From Molossus alvarezi (Eukaryota; Chordata; Mammalia; Chiroptera; Molossidae), in the NCBI GenBank assembly GCA_037176705.1, contig CM073891.1, forward strand, positions 49,106,571 through 49,170,570: a stretch of DNA of 64,000 nt, in the 5' to 3' direction. Below are positions 25,655-38,158 of this stretch, piece after piece. Each line of letters begins with the position of its first letter. Position 1 is the stretch's first letter. The position numbers were made by a program, and so were the translations under genes. A model generated the notes under the pieces. It ran no database searches. It saw nothing but the letters and a program-made list of their open reading frames with translations, and was not told where the DNA came from.

Positions 25655-25870
25655 GTATGGATGTTGAAAGGACCAATCAGAGGCTGGCAAGACATAGATC
25701 TACTCCTAGACAACAGAGCCCCACCAGCAACCCATTTGGGTCCCCTCCCTGCTTTGGGGAGTCTGTCTGTTTTTCAAATAAACTTTCCTATTGCTTACTC
25801 TTGGTCCTCGAGCTCATTCTTCGATTTCTTGAGACAAGGAACCCAATCGCCGCCGCTTGGTTTCAGTAGG
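25655..25870 (+). mobile_element. LTR-like sequence downstream of the gag remnant
   Basis: The stretch has the order expected of an LTR on the plus strand: a CCAAT box (25673-25677), a pyrimidine-rich segment, an AATAAA signal (25777-25782) and then a U5-like segment ending near the GGTTTCA at 25861-25867. Exact ends and a flanking duplication could not be fixed. Together with the knuckle upstream it suggests the 3' part of an internally deleted provirus. Confidence 0.45.
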
Positions 25871-26789
25871 AGAGGGTTCCTTAACTTCAACAAATAAACC
25901 ACATATGTAAAGGAAAGGAAAGAGTTAGCTTAGAGTCCATCTGAACAACCTTTACAAGGGCTGACAGCGATCTCAACATAAACCAATAGTGGCATATTTG
26001 CCAAATAAGCTGCTGTCAACTCAGGTGGCTTTAATAAATAAAAGTCATCAGCTAACAGAAGCGGCATTCTGTGAACCAGGCAGACATCCCTGAAGTATTG
26101 ACTGGTGCTCCAATTTGAGGGGGATATAGTCAAAGACAAGCATGATCAGAACACTGACAGCACAGTCAGAATGACCATGGCACAGGGAATATTCACCCTC
26201 CACAAAGGGGCATTATAACTATCTTTAAATAGTTATAATTTAAAATTTGAAGGTCTGTCAAGACTTATGCCCTGCTGGCATCAGAACAAAAACCTAAGAC
26301 TAAAAAGTGTAAGATATGTAGTTAAGTCCAGTTTGGGTTTCGGCGGGTAAATATTTCCTCCTCCTAGGACTTTTGAAATAGAATGGACTTCTTTATCAAG
26401 TAGTGATTTCCCTTTCCATGAGAATGTACAGATTAAAAATGATAAATGTGTCAGACCACCTGTCTAGATGCCATGGACACAACTTAAATGATTAAAATTC
26501 TTACCTGTTCAATAAAATTTGTATTTGCATATAATTCCACAAGTTTTCTTAAACTCTTTTTTTTCTATTTAGTGATTTTGGTTGATTATTTGGTTGGAAT
26601 AAGGTGTATAAAATGCTAGGAGCATGACCTTAATTATAGGATAAGTGCAATTAATGGCTTTTCCACATTCTAGCAGTTATTCCTCCCTCCCTTCCTTCCT
26701 CTGCCCGGTCCTCACACTTGCTCCACTCTTGCTTTAGTGAGTTCTCATCTGCTCCCTTTCCCATCCCTCTCTCTCTTTGACTTCCTTTC

Positions 26790-26960
26790 TATCAAACAAT
26801 AACTTAGCATTTACTATGTGCCAGGCACTATTCTAAATGCATTTAAATGTTCTTTCTTTGAATCCTGATCACAATCAGCGGCATAGATGCTATTATTATT
26901 CACCTCTCTGAGCCAAGGAAAGGTTTAGTAAGTGCCAAGATCACACTAACAAATTTATTT
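26790..26960 (+). mobile_element. MIR fragment
   Basis: MIR core TTACTATGTGCCAGGCACTA, then TTCTAAATGCATTTAAATG, further right GATGCTATTATTATTCACC. Confidence 0.75.
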
Positions 26961-29289
26961 CTGCTACATTAGTTTTCCGAAAGGTGCTTAAAAGTGGAAA
27001 AAATAACAATGTTCAAAATGAACCAGTTTGTTTGCCTTGAGCAGCCAGGTATAAGCGAGCTGCAGCCAAAGCAGGAAAACATTTTGGAAAAAAATTGCAT
27101 GTATCTATTTTTTAAAAGTTCAGCAGAAGGAAAGATTATAAAATTAAATGAATTAATCAAGTCAGGAATGGACCCACCCAAAATTATTTAGATGCCAGAG
27201 TAAGCCCATCCCAGCTGTTATTCTGTGCTCTGACTGCCATCCTCAGCAAGAGCAGTATGGGGGAGTGTGGGCCACCGGCTGCAGTAGCAGCTGGGCCTAT
27301 TTGTTAAGAGAAAAAAATAGTCAGTGAAGACAAAGGGAAATTTCAGTGGTTAGCAGTGTGAATGGCAACTGGGAGCCTGGCTGGTGGAGCCTCAGAAGAC
27401 AAGTTCAGCAGAGCTGACTGTCGGCACCGAATTGCAGGATTCCAGAAACTCTTCACTGTCACCGAGCCCTGTCCCAGTGCCTTTGCTGGCAAGAGTTTTA
27501 TTCTTACCAATGGCAAATTTTGGATAAATTTTCTCATTTACCACTATCCTGGACATTTAAAAGTCAAGCAATATCTAGAACTGTTCTAATATACAGGAGG
27601 TGTAAATTAACAGACTGAAAGGGCGAAAGGCATTTGTAGTCTAAAAAATATATATTGCTGTTATAATTTGTTCACTAAGATAGAAATGTAAATGCCTGCT
27701 AAACATACTTATATATTCCAAAGGATAACTACACAATAAAATCCTAGTATTCTATGTATTTTACATTCCCAGAGATCAATGTTATAAAAGGCACCCTAAT
27801 GTGTTTCTGAGTGATTGCTGCTTTATTTGCAGGTACACTTTCTCATTGGTACCAATTTCTTAATTTTATTTTTCATTTTTATTCTTGTCCAATTTTACTG
27901 ATTTTTTAAGTCTTAGGAACTCTTTTATTCTTCTGATAGGAAAAATTCTTCTACTATTCTAAAATAAATAAGATTTCAGTTTGGGCATACACATTTTGGA
28001 GCAAGTAAAAAACATTTGGCAAAAAATCTGTCAAAAACAGTACCCAGTATATAACTTTGTCTTATTCCTGAGAAATATAATGACAAATATATAATTACAT
28101 TCTTTTAATTTTAGGAATAATTGACTTAACTGTAATATTTTTCTTTTTATGGTTATCTATACATTATTACAAGGGAATTTTGCTTTGGAGAATTACTAGG
28201 AAATCAAAGCATATTAATGTGTTAAAGTTTAAACATTAACTTCTCATTACTAACAATATAATAAAAATATAGATTTCTTTGGTGGCTTGTAAAATCCATT
28301 CCAGTATTTAATAATCCTATCTTCCCTTTTTCTTTCTTTATTCTGGACAAATGAAAAGGGAATATTTCCTGTTGCCTTACTTATGGGAAGATGTAATTTT
28401 CTGGATAACTGAATATATCAAAAACTGAAACTATATCATTTAACTTTGAAAAAAAAATTTATCTTTTTGGTTTAAATTTTAAACATGGGTGGTATGGCTA
28501 TTCTAAGAATGCAACATATGGCTAACTCAAGTTTATGCAAGCTCAGTATTCTAGTACTCATCCTAAGCAATTACAGAGTATCTGTCAGATACCATTCATC
28601 TGAACAGAAATGTGTGTAACATTTACACATTGTGATGATGCCAAATTTGAAGTTTCTTTTTTTCTTTCTTACTTTTGATAAGGAAATATAAGATATGTAT
28701 GTTTCTTCAACAATTACACAGCTTTTCCCAAAGGAATCATTGTTATTTTCCATTACTATTGTTATTTTCCATTACTTTTGTCATTTTCTTTAAAAAATAT
28801 ATTATCTTTGTCTTGCTCAAATTGATCCTATATTATATATATTGATTCCAACAACCTGATTTCATTTTCTAAACATAAAATAATCAAGGTTTCCCATTTC
28901 CATATTTATTTGCTCATTGTAATAGTAAGGGACAGTTGACAAATGAGTGCATTCTCTTTAATTAACTTTACTTTTGACATTTCTATTTATGTCCATTAAT
29001 TTCCTCTTTCATGTTAGGTATCTGATATTCTGATATTTGATTAATCAGTATGGTCCAGGAAAAAAAAAAAAAAAACTCAACCATACAACATTTCAAAATA
29101 TATTGTCAATTTTGTAAGGCTTATAGATAATACAATCTTATTAAGATAAAATTTTCATTGGTTCTTTAATTAAGTTAGGTTAGAAAATAAATTGAAAATA
29201 CCTTATATAAACTAACTATAATTACAAAACTAGTAACCATTGTTTATTCTCCTTACTATATTATTACCTATAGCTATACGTTTAAAATG
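26961..29289. other. AT-rich intronic sequence without recognised features
   Basis: I see no gene and no confident repeat. A 17-base A run lies near 29060. The stretch 27220-27600 is less AT-rich and unassigned. Confidence 0.45.
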
Positions 29290-29295
29290 ATCAAT

Positions 29296-29547
29296 TGACC
29301 CATCCCGCAGGTCGAGCAAGAGGACTCTAGAGGGGGAGTGAGGATGAGGAGGGACAAGAGACACAGAAATGGAGACAAGACAGGGATCTGATCAAGTCTC
29401 CCACACTATATATAGGACAAGAAGCAGAAAAACAAGAACATTTGTTGCCAAGCATGTTTGTGGTAACCACCCCTAAGCAATTTCAGGTAAATATCATATA
29501 AATATCACAGGTAGAACAAAAGACAAACAGGCAAACAGTCTCCCACA
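29296..29547 (-). mobile_element. Solo LTR of a class II (ERVK/IAP-like) endogenous retrovirus
   Basis: A 252-bp element, read on the minus strand, begins TGTGGGAGAC and ends GGGTCA, the TG...CA termini of an LTR. Perfect 6-bp duplications ATCAAT flank it at 29290-29295 and 29548-29553; six bases is typical of class II elements. On the minus strand a TATATATA box (29414-29407) precedes a pyrimidine-rich stretch of the TCTTGTCTCCATTTC kind and a TCTTGCTCGACCTGCGGG end, which resemble the R/U5 of IAP-like LTRs. No internal retroviral sequence flanks it, so recombination between two LTRs has removed the provirus body. Confidence 0.72.
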
Positions 29548-30797
29548 ATCAATTTACAAAATAAAGGCAACAGAGTCAAATTATTCATAAAATAACCTTC
29601 ACACAGGGATAAACTAATAAAAACAAAACATTCTTGCTTTTGGTCATTGAAGGCATTCCTCTAAAACAAAGGTATTGGGTAAGTTATTATGCTTTCATAT
29701 TCCTTCCTCTGCTTTCTGCTTTGTTGCCAAGTACATACATTAATCATTTATCTCTCTTCATAGTTCATCATCTAGAAATGACTGAGATGCTACGCTGGAC
29801 ACTGGGAGAGCCCGACCTGGAGCAAAGGGGAAGAAAAGGTAACCGAAATGTGACACTGACCACGTAATGGCCCAAGTGAACGCAAACCACACTCCGCCAA
29901 AGCCGCAAACTGTGTCTTTTAATAAAATATGGATATTTTCCAAATAATTTTAAAGCAGTTCTGGATTTTTCTTCAGAGCTTTTGTAATAGAAGACCTGAA
30001 GCCAGACCAGGGCTTAACATTTTGGAGCGGGGGCAGAAGAAAAGTTTCTCGTTGTGTTTTCTGACTTCTGAATGTGTCCACCCCACCCCACCCCGCCCCC
30101 CGCCCCTGCCCATCATCATCTCATTTCTGAGATCTTTATTAGGAACCTTTTACTTGTAGCATTTGACAAAAGAATTAAGATTGGTAATACTAATGTGAAT
30201 ACAGATAACAATTAAATTTTATATGTTAAATGTAATAGATAAAATAAATGTATTAAGTACCTAAAGTTTGAGTAACAGTAAAATGCAAAATACTTGCCTT
30301 CAAAAATTTCAAAATCTATTTGTGGATTTGCATTAATTGTGTATTACTTATACAAAGAAAGTGAGAATTCTTTAAAGTCATGTAGAAATGGGGTAATTTA
30401 ATTTACTATGAACAAAGAGCATTTGTGACACTATTGTGTGTAATATAGCTATGAACATGAGTATTCAGTTAATTAAATATCCAAGGGAAACTGTGTTTCA
30501 AGGAGGACACAGTGCACTATATACAGTGCAATGGTGGTGGGGGATGGTAGGAATGGTGGTAAGACAGGATGAGACAGATAGACAATTTGCTCATTACTTC
30601 TTGCCCAGCCTCCCCTACTCATCTCCATGACTGAGCTCTAGTTTTCCTGCAATTCCCAACTGGATGCTTCCTTAGCACTTTGTGTTAACTTTCACTACAA
30701 AAAAATATATATATATGTATATATGTTTTATCATGATTTGTCTCTTTTTACAAGTAGAACTTAAGCTTCTTGGGACAAGGGTTTGGGTAGGGGTGAG

Positions 30798-30800
<3 letters not shown>

Positions 30801-30829
<29 letters not shown>
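30801..30829. repeat. (TG)n microsatellite
   Basis: Fourteen uninterrupted TG units, directly left of an L1M fragment. Confidence 0.95.
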
Positions 30830-30832
<3 letters not shown>

Positions 30833-30834
30833 AA

Positions 30835-31130
30835 TAAACTTCTTATTCTAGAATAGTTTTAGATTTACAGAAAAGTTGTAAAGATAGTGCAAAGAGTTCC
30901 CATATACCCACACTCAGTTTCCTCTACTATTAATAGCTTACATTAATATAGTACATTTGTCACAGTTAATAAACCGATATTAATACATTATTATTGTGTT
31001 AACAGATTAATAATATTGTTCATTTATTAATAATAATTAATTTATTCAGATTTCCTTACTTTTTACCCTAATGTTTCTTTTACTGCTCCAGAATTACATC
31101 CAGGATAAACATTACATTTAGGAAACTCTT
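30835..31130 (+). mobile_element. L1M-family 3' UTR fragment
   Basis: Consensus-like blocks TTTTAGATTTACAGAAAAGT, GAGTTCCCATATACCC, TAATATAGTACATTTGTCAC and TTCAGATTTCCTTACTTTTT, in the expected order. It belongs to the same broad family as the fragment at 1-1660 and overlaps its upstream part. Confidence 0.75.
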
Positions 31131-31680
31131 TTGTTTTCTTATTTTTGCATCTCTATAATGTTCTGTATCTAAAGCTTTGAAGAAGCTCAACAAATACTCA
31201 CAGACTAAGTGAATAATTAAATGAACAAATTTGTCTAAAAAAAAAAAAAAATACAGGTGTTCCCAAATCCCTGAAGAAAAAGATCAGGATGCATATAAAA
31301 GGAATGAAGTGGACCTAATTTCACTAGTCCAAGAAAACTTTTTGAGAGATGACGGGGACCTGAAATGTTACAAAATGTTATTTTACAGTCAATCAATATT
31401 AGGTGTTTTGTCATCTGAACTCAATAATAGTACAATGTGTCATACTTTATATCATCAATAATCATTTGAAACATTTAATTTGTATGTTAAATTATTAGCA
31501 ATACTTACATATAAATATCTTATCTAATATAAACAATAACAGGTATAGAATATGATTGTTAGATATTCATGAATTTAAGTATATTTATCAAGACCAAAGC
31601 TGTCATTTGGAAATTTTAATAAATTACACCCTTAACCTGGGTAATATAACGGAAGTGGGGAAAATGAAAAAAGTAATACA

Positions 31681-33800
31681 GGACTTCCGGTCAAGATGGC
31701 GGTGTAGGTAAACGCGGTATCTCGTCCTCCCACAACCACATCAAAGTTACAACTAAGCTACCGAACAACCATCATTCAAAACAGCCTGAAATCAAGCTGA
31801 ATGGAAGTCCTACAACTACGGAATTTAAACAGCAGCCACATCCAGACTGGTAGGAGGGGCGGAGGCAGACGGGCTGGTCCCACACCCACGTGTGGTGGAT
31901 AAAAATCAGGAGGACACCTTGGATGGGAAGGTCCTCACTGAGGAGTGAGGGGTTCCTGTCCCACACCAGACGCCCCACTCAGGGTTCCAGTGCCAGGAAG
32001 AGAATCCCCATAACTTCTGGCTGGAAAAACCAGCAGGAACTGAGGCTCAGGGAGGCTGATGCAGCTGGAGCCCCAGGCAGCTCCTTAAAGGGCCCGCGCA
32101 CGGACTTATCGGACTCTCTCCCTCTAAGCTTGGAGGGGAGGCAGCTCGAGGGGCACCAGAGACATACAGGGAAGAACTGAGCTGTTTGGCATTGGAGCGA
32201 GGGCTGGAGAGGGGGCTTTCTCTGGGACAAACGTGCTGTCAGAGGCCTTTGTTCCTTTGGTGAGCCCTTCCCTGGGGCAGCACACAGCCTCCATATCTGG
32301 GACTCCAGCCACCTGGCTCACATTGGTGCCCCACCCTGGTGATTCCCTGAGCCCCACCCCACCCAACTTTCAGGCCCACCTAAGCTGTTGCCAGTTGCTT
32401 AACAATAGGATTGGCCTGTCTTGGATCCTGCTTCAGGTTTTCCTAAATTCTTACAAACAAGCAGCATCTGGTCTCAGCTAGCCCCATACCTCTCGTTAAG
32501 TAATACAGAGAAACAAACACAGGGAGGCAGCCAAAATGAGGAGACAAGGAAACAGGTCCCAAATGAAAGAACAGAACAAAACCCCAAGAAAAGAACTAAG
32601 CGAAATAGAGATAAGCAACCTAACAGATTCTGAGTTCAAAATACTGCTTATAAGGATGCTCAATGAACTCAGTGAGGGCCTCAAAAGCATAAAAAAGGAC
32701 ATGTCAGAAATGATCGATGCACAGTTAGAAAAGAAGGAGGCTTTAACTGAAATAAAGAATAATCTACACCGATTCAATAGTAGAGTACGTAAATCCAAGA
32801 AGCAAACCATCGATTTGGAATATAAGGAAACAAAAAACACCCAATCAAAACAGCAAAAAGAAAAAAGAATCCAAAAAAATGAGGATAGTGTAAGGAGCCT
32901 CTGGGACAACTTCAAGTGTGCCAACACTCGCAACTTGGGGGTGCCAGGAGAAGAGAGAGAACAAGAAATTGAAAACCTGTTTGAAACAATAATGGCAGAA
33001 AACTTCCCTAACTTGGTGAAGGAAACAGATATACAAGTCTAGGAAACACAGAGAGTTCCAAACAAGATGAACCCCAAGAGGCCCACACCAAGACACACCA
33101 TCATCAAAATGCAAAAGGTTCAAGACAAAGAGAGAATCTTATAAGCAGCAAGAGAAAGGCAGCTAGTTACCTACAAGGGAGTTCCCATTAGACTGTCAGC
33201 TGATTTCTCCAAAGAAACTTTGCAGGCCAGAAGGGAGTGACAAGAAATATTCAGAGTGATGAAAAGTAAGAACCTACAACCAAGATTACTCTATCCTGCA
33301 AAGCTGTCATTTAGAATCGATGGCCATGTAAAGAGTTTCCCAGACAAAAAAAGGTTAAAGGAGTTCATCACCACCAAACCGTTATTATATGAAATGATGA
33401 AGGGTCTTTTTGAAGAAAAAGATAAAATATATGAACAAACAAAATGGCAAGGGAACCTATCTCTCAACAATGGAATCTACAAACAAAATGAACAGGAAGA
33501 ACAGAAACATTCTCATAGATACAGAGAACATTTTGTTGGTTGCCAGGTTGGAGGGGGTTTGGGAGAATGGGTGAAAAAGGTGAAGGGATCAAGAAGTACA
33601 AATTGGTTGCTAAACTGACAAACCTCAAAGGGAAAGGGGTTGGGGGGTGGGAAGAAATAAACCAAAGAATTATATGCATAACCAGTGGACACAGACAATA
33701 GTGTGGGAAAAGGCAGGAGGGGGGCGGGAAAGGGGAGAAGGGGGTCAATGGGGGAAAAATGAGGAAATCTGTAATACATTCATCAATAAAGATTTTTTTA
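31681..33800 (+). mobile_element. HAL1 (half-L1) retrotransposon, full length
   Basis: This 2120-bp LINE-1 relative has a 5' UTR, one ORF1 and a 3' UTR, but no ORF2. Perfect 14-bp duplications AAAAAAGTAATACA flank it at 31667-31680 and 33801-33814. It opens with an L1-like 5' end containing CAAGATGGCGG (31692-31702), a match to the YY1 site that positions L1 transcription. ORF1 runs from 32536 to about 33420 and carries L1 ORF1p hallmarks. The 3' UTR has the G-rich tract typical of L1 (about 33630-33760) and an AATAAA signal at 33785-33790, followed by a short A tail. ORF1 passes directly into the 3' UTR without any endonuclease or reverse-transcriptase sequence, so it must have been mobilised in trans by L1. 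HAL1 elements are known to have been active recently in bats. Confidence 0.9.
32536..33618 (+). pseudogene. HAL1 ORF1 (L1 ORF1p-like RNA-binding protein), three in-frame stops
   Basis: The ATG at 32536 opens a frame that stays in register through three stop codons: TAG 33040-33042, TAA 33142-33144 and TGA 33238-33240. Residues about 20-110 are a charged, heptad-like coiled coil. Residues about 135-165 hold the RRM motif (LGVPGEE then ENLFETIMAENFPNL). After the first stop the C-terminal domain is clear: PRHTIIKM, PIRLSADFSKETLQARRE and LQPRLLYPAKLSF, all classic L1 ORF1p. There is no frameshift, so only point substitutions have broken it. The real C-terminus is probably near 33420; the open frame to 33618 runs into 3' UTR. 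Confidence 0.85.
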
Positions 33801-33844
33801 AAAAAAGTAATACAAAAGTGAGGCTCCCGTGTTGCACCATCCCA

Positions 33845-33975
33845 AACACTTAGCCCAGCGTTTCTCATGCTGGAGTGCCCATTCAGAATCACCTGCCGGG
33901 CTTGTGAAAACACAGAGCTTCGGGAGCACTGATTCTGTAGCCGGTGCTGCAGCTCCCGGGGGAGACTGATGCAGC
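33845..33975 (+). mobile_element. MER5-like hAT-Charlie fragment
   Basis: MER5 word order: CATTCAGAATCACCTGCCGG, CTTGTGAAAACACAGAGC, CACTGATTCTGTAG, CCCGGGGGAGACTGATGC. It lies just right of the HAL1 element. Confidence 0.7.
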
Positions 33976-35519
33976 CAGTCTGGCCACTCTGTCCAGCACC
34001 GGCCTAACCCCAGCTTCTATTTCCTCTCTACTCCTAGTTTGCAGGAGATCAGAAAAAAACTATAAACAACATCATCACCTCTGCAATGGAACACTACTAA
34101 GCCTTTCCTCAGGTCAATTATTAGCAGTGGCTCTACCTCTTTAAAAAAAATGAAGTAAGCCTTTATAGTTTTGTCATTTTGACCAGAACATGGAAGCCAA
34201 CAACAACAATAATAAAAAGTTTTGTTTGTTTTTTATTAAGGAGACACTAAACACCCAGCCTTTAATAATAGGCTTCAGGAGTGATCTGAATAAGTCATTT
34301 TATTCTGTCCTCTGGATCTTACCAAAAAAGAAAGAAAATCTTTGCCCTCAGGGATCTTAAAGCATATTTAAAGACCATCACATAAATTAGAGAATATTAT
34401 AAGCCATCACATTGCAATATCATGTATCTCCATGGTATAGCTAAATTTTCTACAACAATAATGTGAAATGGACAGCCAATGTTCATTAGCCTCAGAAATT
34501 CAATGATTTAGCAAGAAAAATACAACGTAAAATAAGATACACTGGATCAAAACCCAGGATTTTAAAATTGTGTGCCCATATTTTTTCCACTAGAACATGC
34601 TAATAAATTTTTCAGAGTGTTTTGGAGAAATTAGTCACACTGGGAGGTCTGGTAAAGAGAGGAAAAGAGTCCTACTTTTCTAGGATTGAAAGGATCTCAG
34701 AAATCACATAGTCCATAATAAACTTTTTGACTCAGGGTTAGGAAAAAAGCAATCAGGAGGCATAAATAGCTGCACTGCAATGCTGTCAGCCTCTTTGACT
34801 GCAGCTCCACAGTGTATCTTGAGCTTTGGATTTAAAGCCCTCCTCAGTTCCCACTATTTCCTGGGAGGGAACTGCTCAGGAAGGAAAGAGACAGTGTCCC
34901 CATCTGACCTCTATTTTCTCCCTCTTTTATTCCTATTTTCTTTGCTGCTGTTCTTTTCTGGTTCTAAAATTGGTCCAAACATCTAAAATCACCACTGTGA
35001 CTTATCCTTAAGGATGCTGCCCCTTTGCTCTATCCTGTGAATAAAAACCCCTTTTCATTCTGGTTTCGATGGATTAAAACTCAAAACTCAGGGAAAACAA
35101 ACCAAAATTGCATAGAAATAGACAGGTTTACATAAATAATACTCTAACGTAACACAAGTTTAGCCCCAGCGTGGATGGCAGACACGGTTCCCTCATATTG
35201 AGTGCCGTCATCCCTTCCCTTTCCAATTCTCCACTGTCCCCTGGTGCCAGGAGCATCAGCTCTGTACTAGGATAACCGACTAGACAAAGAAGACAACTTA
35301 CAGGTAGCTAGTAAGCTATTTATTTTAATATTTCACTTCCTAAATAATGAATGTCAACAAATTTTGAATGACTAATACGTGTAATTAAATTTAAAAATGT
35401 TTTAAACATCCTGTGTTCTACTCATTGAATTAAACCACAAAAATACAATACTGAAGGTAAAGTGAGGATCAATAAATACATATCATTCACTAACAATATG
35501 TTTTCTTAACACTTTGGTG
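33976..35519. other. Intronic sequence without recognised features
   Basis: No gene or clear repeat. A moderately GC-rich patch at 34780-35060 is unassigned. Confidence 0.4.
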
Positions 35520-36070
35520 TCAGGTGAGGAAGAAATAAAAATATCTATCTGGAAAAAAAGTAGGGGAGGAGAAAGAGAGAGGAGGTGGCGTGGTGACAAT
35601 GCTGATGGGTAATCAGAGAATGAGCTGGTAAGAAAAAAGAAAGGGATTGTGGTCACCACCCAGGAACAGTAAGTGCATCACAAAGTGGATTCCAATCCGT
35701 GATTGTCAGTGGTTGGTGGTGGGTGCTAAATGGATGGAACTTAGAGGTTTTGTAAAAGGGCAGTGAAAATACTCTGTATGGTACTATCAAGATGGGTACA
35801 TGTCATTATGGATTTGTCCAAACCTACAGAATGAACACCACCAAGAGTAAACCCTAAGATAAACTATGGCCTTTGGGTGATTAAGATGTGTCAATGCAAC
35901 TCCTCCGCTGTAACAAATGGATTACTTTGGTGGGGGCTGTTGATCATGGGAAGACTATGCGTGTGTGAGGGCAGGGGTATTTGGGAAACCTTTGTTTCAT
36001 CCTCTTAATTTTACTGTGAACCTAAAACTTCTAAAAAAATAGTCTTAAAAAATGGAAGGGTGTGAAAAGT
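35520..36070 (+). mobile_element. L1M-family 3' end fragment
   Basis: Blocks GTACTATCAAGATGGGTACA, TCATTATGGATTTGTCCAAA, AGAGTAAACCCTAAGATAAA, TGTAACAAATGGATTACTTT and CTGTGAACCTAAAACTTCTA follow the order of the L1M 3' terminus, ending at AAAAAATAGTCTTAAAAAA. Confidence 0.75.
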
Positions 36071-36934
36071 TTTAAAAACAACAACATCAAAAGAACACTG
36101 ATTACAGATGACAGAACATGGCTTGTGTTAGAAAGAGACCTGGAGGCACCAACTGCTTCCCTGCCATGGAGCTCTGAGGGGCATGGTGGGGATGGGCAGA
36201 GAAAGCTGCCTTTCTCGTAATGTATGTTTCACCAACGGAGCCATAAATAGTTGTTCAGGATTTCTCAGTTTCCTTGGTACTCCTTACCCACCACCCCCCA
36301 TCAGATCTTCCTTTAAAAACACTGCTGTAAATCATTCTGTTTTGCTCATATACCCACTGAACAGTGCCCCACACCTGGCATCTTACCTGTTTGCCCAGGG
36401 GAAGGTAGAGCAGAAAGTGTTCTTTCACTTTCAAGGCAAACAACACACCCTGGGCTCGTAGCTGCTTATAGGACACTGTTTAGTTTAACTTTTGACAGTG
36501 TGGTCTGGCGTAAGTTATATTAGTTCTTTTGTGCTTCACAAAGTTGGGTCTACAACTACTTTACTCAGTAACTTGTTTATTTTGCGACTTTGGTCTGCTG
36601 TCTCCAAGGTTCCAACAAAGTTCCAACTTTCCTTAAATTATCAACAAAACTCTTTGCTAACTTACAAACATGAGAGATGCCAATATCCCTTGTTCTGTCT
36701 AGTTACCTATTCTAATAGGAGCTGGAGTTCATAAAAGAAAAACCTGTGCTTTTAAGTAAAAAAAACAAAACAAAACAAAATGATGACTAAGGATCTTCCC
36801 TTGTTTTAAGTTATATATTAATAATTAATGTATGATTGCTTTTAAAATAAAAAAGCAGGGTAGGCTAATTCTCTATGAACCTCTTCTGATTCATTGAGTA
36901 ACTTATGAAAACTTCCTAAGAGTAAAGCCTTTGC

Positions 36935-37105
36935 CACGTTAATTTGCATTATCTCATGTAATCCTTTCAAAGTGTTGCAAGTTATATAATGCCCCATTTT
37001 AAAGATGTGAAAATTATACTCAGGAAAGATAAGTAACTTGCTCAGGTCATACAGCCAGAAGCAATATTCACTTTAGGTATGCCTCATCCAAAGTCTAGAG
37101 TTTCA
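36935..37105 (+). mobile_element. MIR fragment
   Basis: MIR words GCATTATCTCATGTAATCC, CCCCATTTTAAAGATGTGAA and AAGTAACTTGCTCAGGTCAT. Confidence 0.7.
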
Positions 37106-37292
37106 GGCACTGAAATTAGAATATGAGTGTGTTTTGTATGTAATACCTGGGCCTAAACTACTTTTCTATGTGCACTATGCCAAGACTATGAGATAAATGA
37201 TTGAGCAGAAAGCAGTGATAGCTGAGAGTTTAGTTACCAGGGATGGAAATGGAAATATTCTTCCAAACCTCAGAAATCAAGCAACTCATGGA

Positions 37293-37294
<2 letters not shown>

Positions 37295-37336
<42 letters not shown>
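37295..37336. repeat. (TC)21 microsatellite
   Basis: 42 bases of uninterrupted TC. They encode the serine-leucine run in the overlapping open frame, which is not a gene. Confidence 0.95.
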
Positions 37337-37338
<2 letters not shown>

Positions 37339-37793
37339 TCCCCACCCACTCTCTGTTCCCACACTAGTAGTGGAGGCAACATTACCAGGAAAATGGGGCC
37401 ATATGGTGGGAATATCCTGTACTAGCCATTAGAACTAAGGCAGCCATCAATTGCCTTGGCCACCACCAGGGCCATATGAAATCAAGTTATCAATTCCACA
37501 GACATTTCAGTTCTTCACATCACCACATCCTTTGACAGAAAATGTCCTCTAATATTAGAGACTGTGACACTTGGTTCAAATGTGGTATTAACATATCTTT
37601 TTCACTCATCATCCAGAAAAATCTAGCCTATAAAATATTCAGTCTTGTTATTATTATCCTTACCATTAGTATAAAGAATAATGTTTGCTTAAGTGTAAGA
37701 AACAACTATTGACACTGATAGTTTCTCTTATGCTTCAAATGTTATTTAAAACCACACTGTGAAAAAAAGCATTATTAAATTAATTATCATCTG

Positions 37794-38006
37794 CCCTGGC
37801 CAGTGTGGCTCAGTTTCTTGGGCCCATCCCGTGCACCGAAAGGTTGCCTACTGGTTCAATTCTGGGTCAGGGCACATGCCCAGGTTGCAAGCTTGATCCC
37901 TGGAAGGGGGCGTGCAGGAGGCAAACACTGATCAATGTTTCTCTCTCTCCCTCTCTTTTTCTCTTGCTCTCTAAAAATCAATACAAATATTTAAATAAAA
38001 TAAAAT
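37794..38006 (+). mobile_element. Ves SINE
   Basis: Forward copy starting TGCCCTGGCCAGTGTGGCTC, with a GGTTCAATTCTGGGTCAGGG B-box region and a TAAATAAAATAAAA tail. Confidence 0.9.
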
Positions 38007-38158
38007 CATCAACATCCTTTGTATAATTTATATAATATTCCAAGGTGTCGGGTGTTGTGCTAGAGACTACCAACACACTTGGCCCTATCTATTGAAATAA
38101 AGACTATAATCTAAATCTTCACTCTGCACCTCTTGGGAAATATTTAAGTGGTATACTT

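Noticed and set aside
33464..33913. 149-codon minus-strand frame over the HAL1 3' end
   Set aside because: It is antisense to the G-rich 3' UTR of the element and crosses its boundary into flanking DNA.
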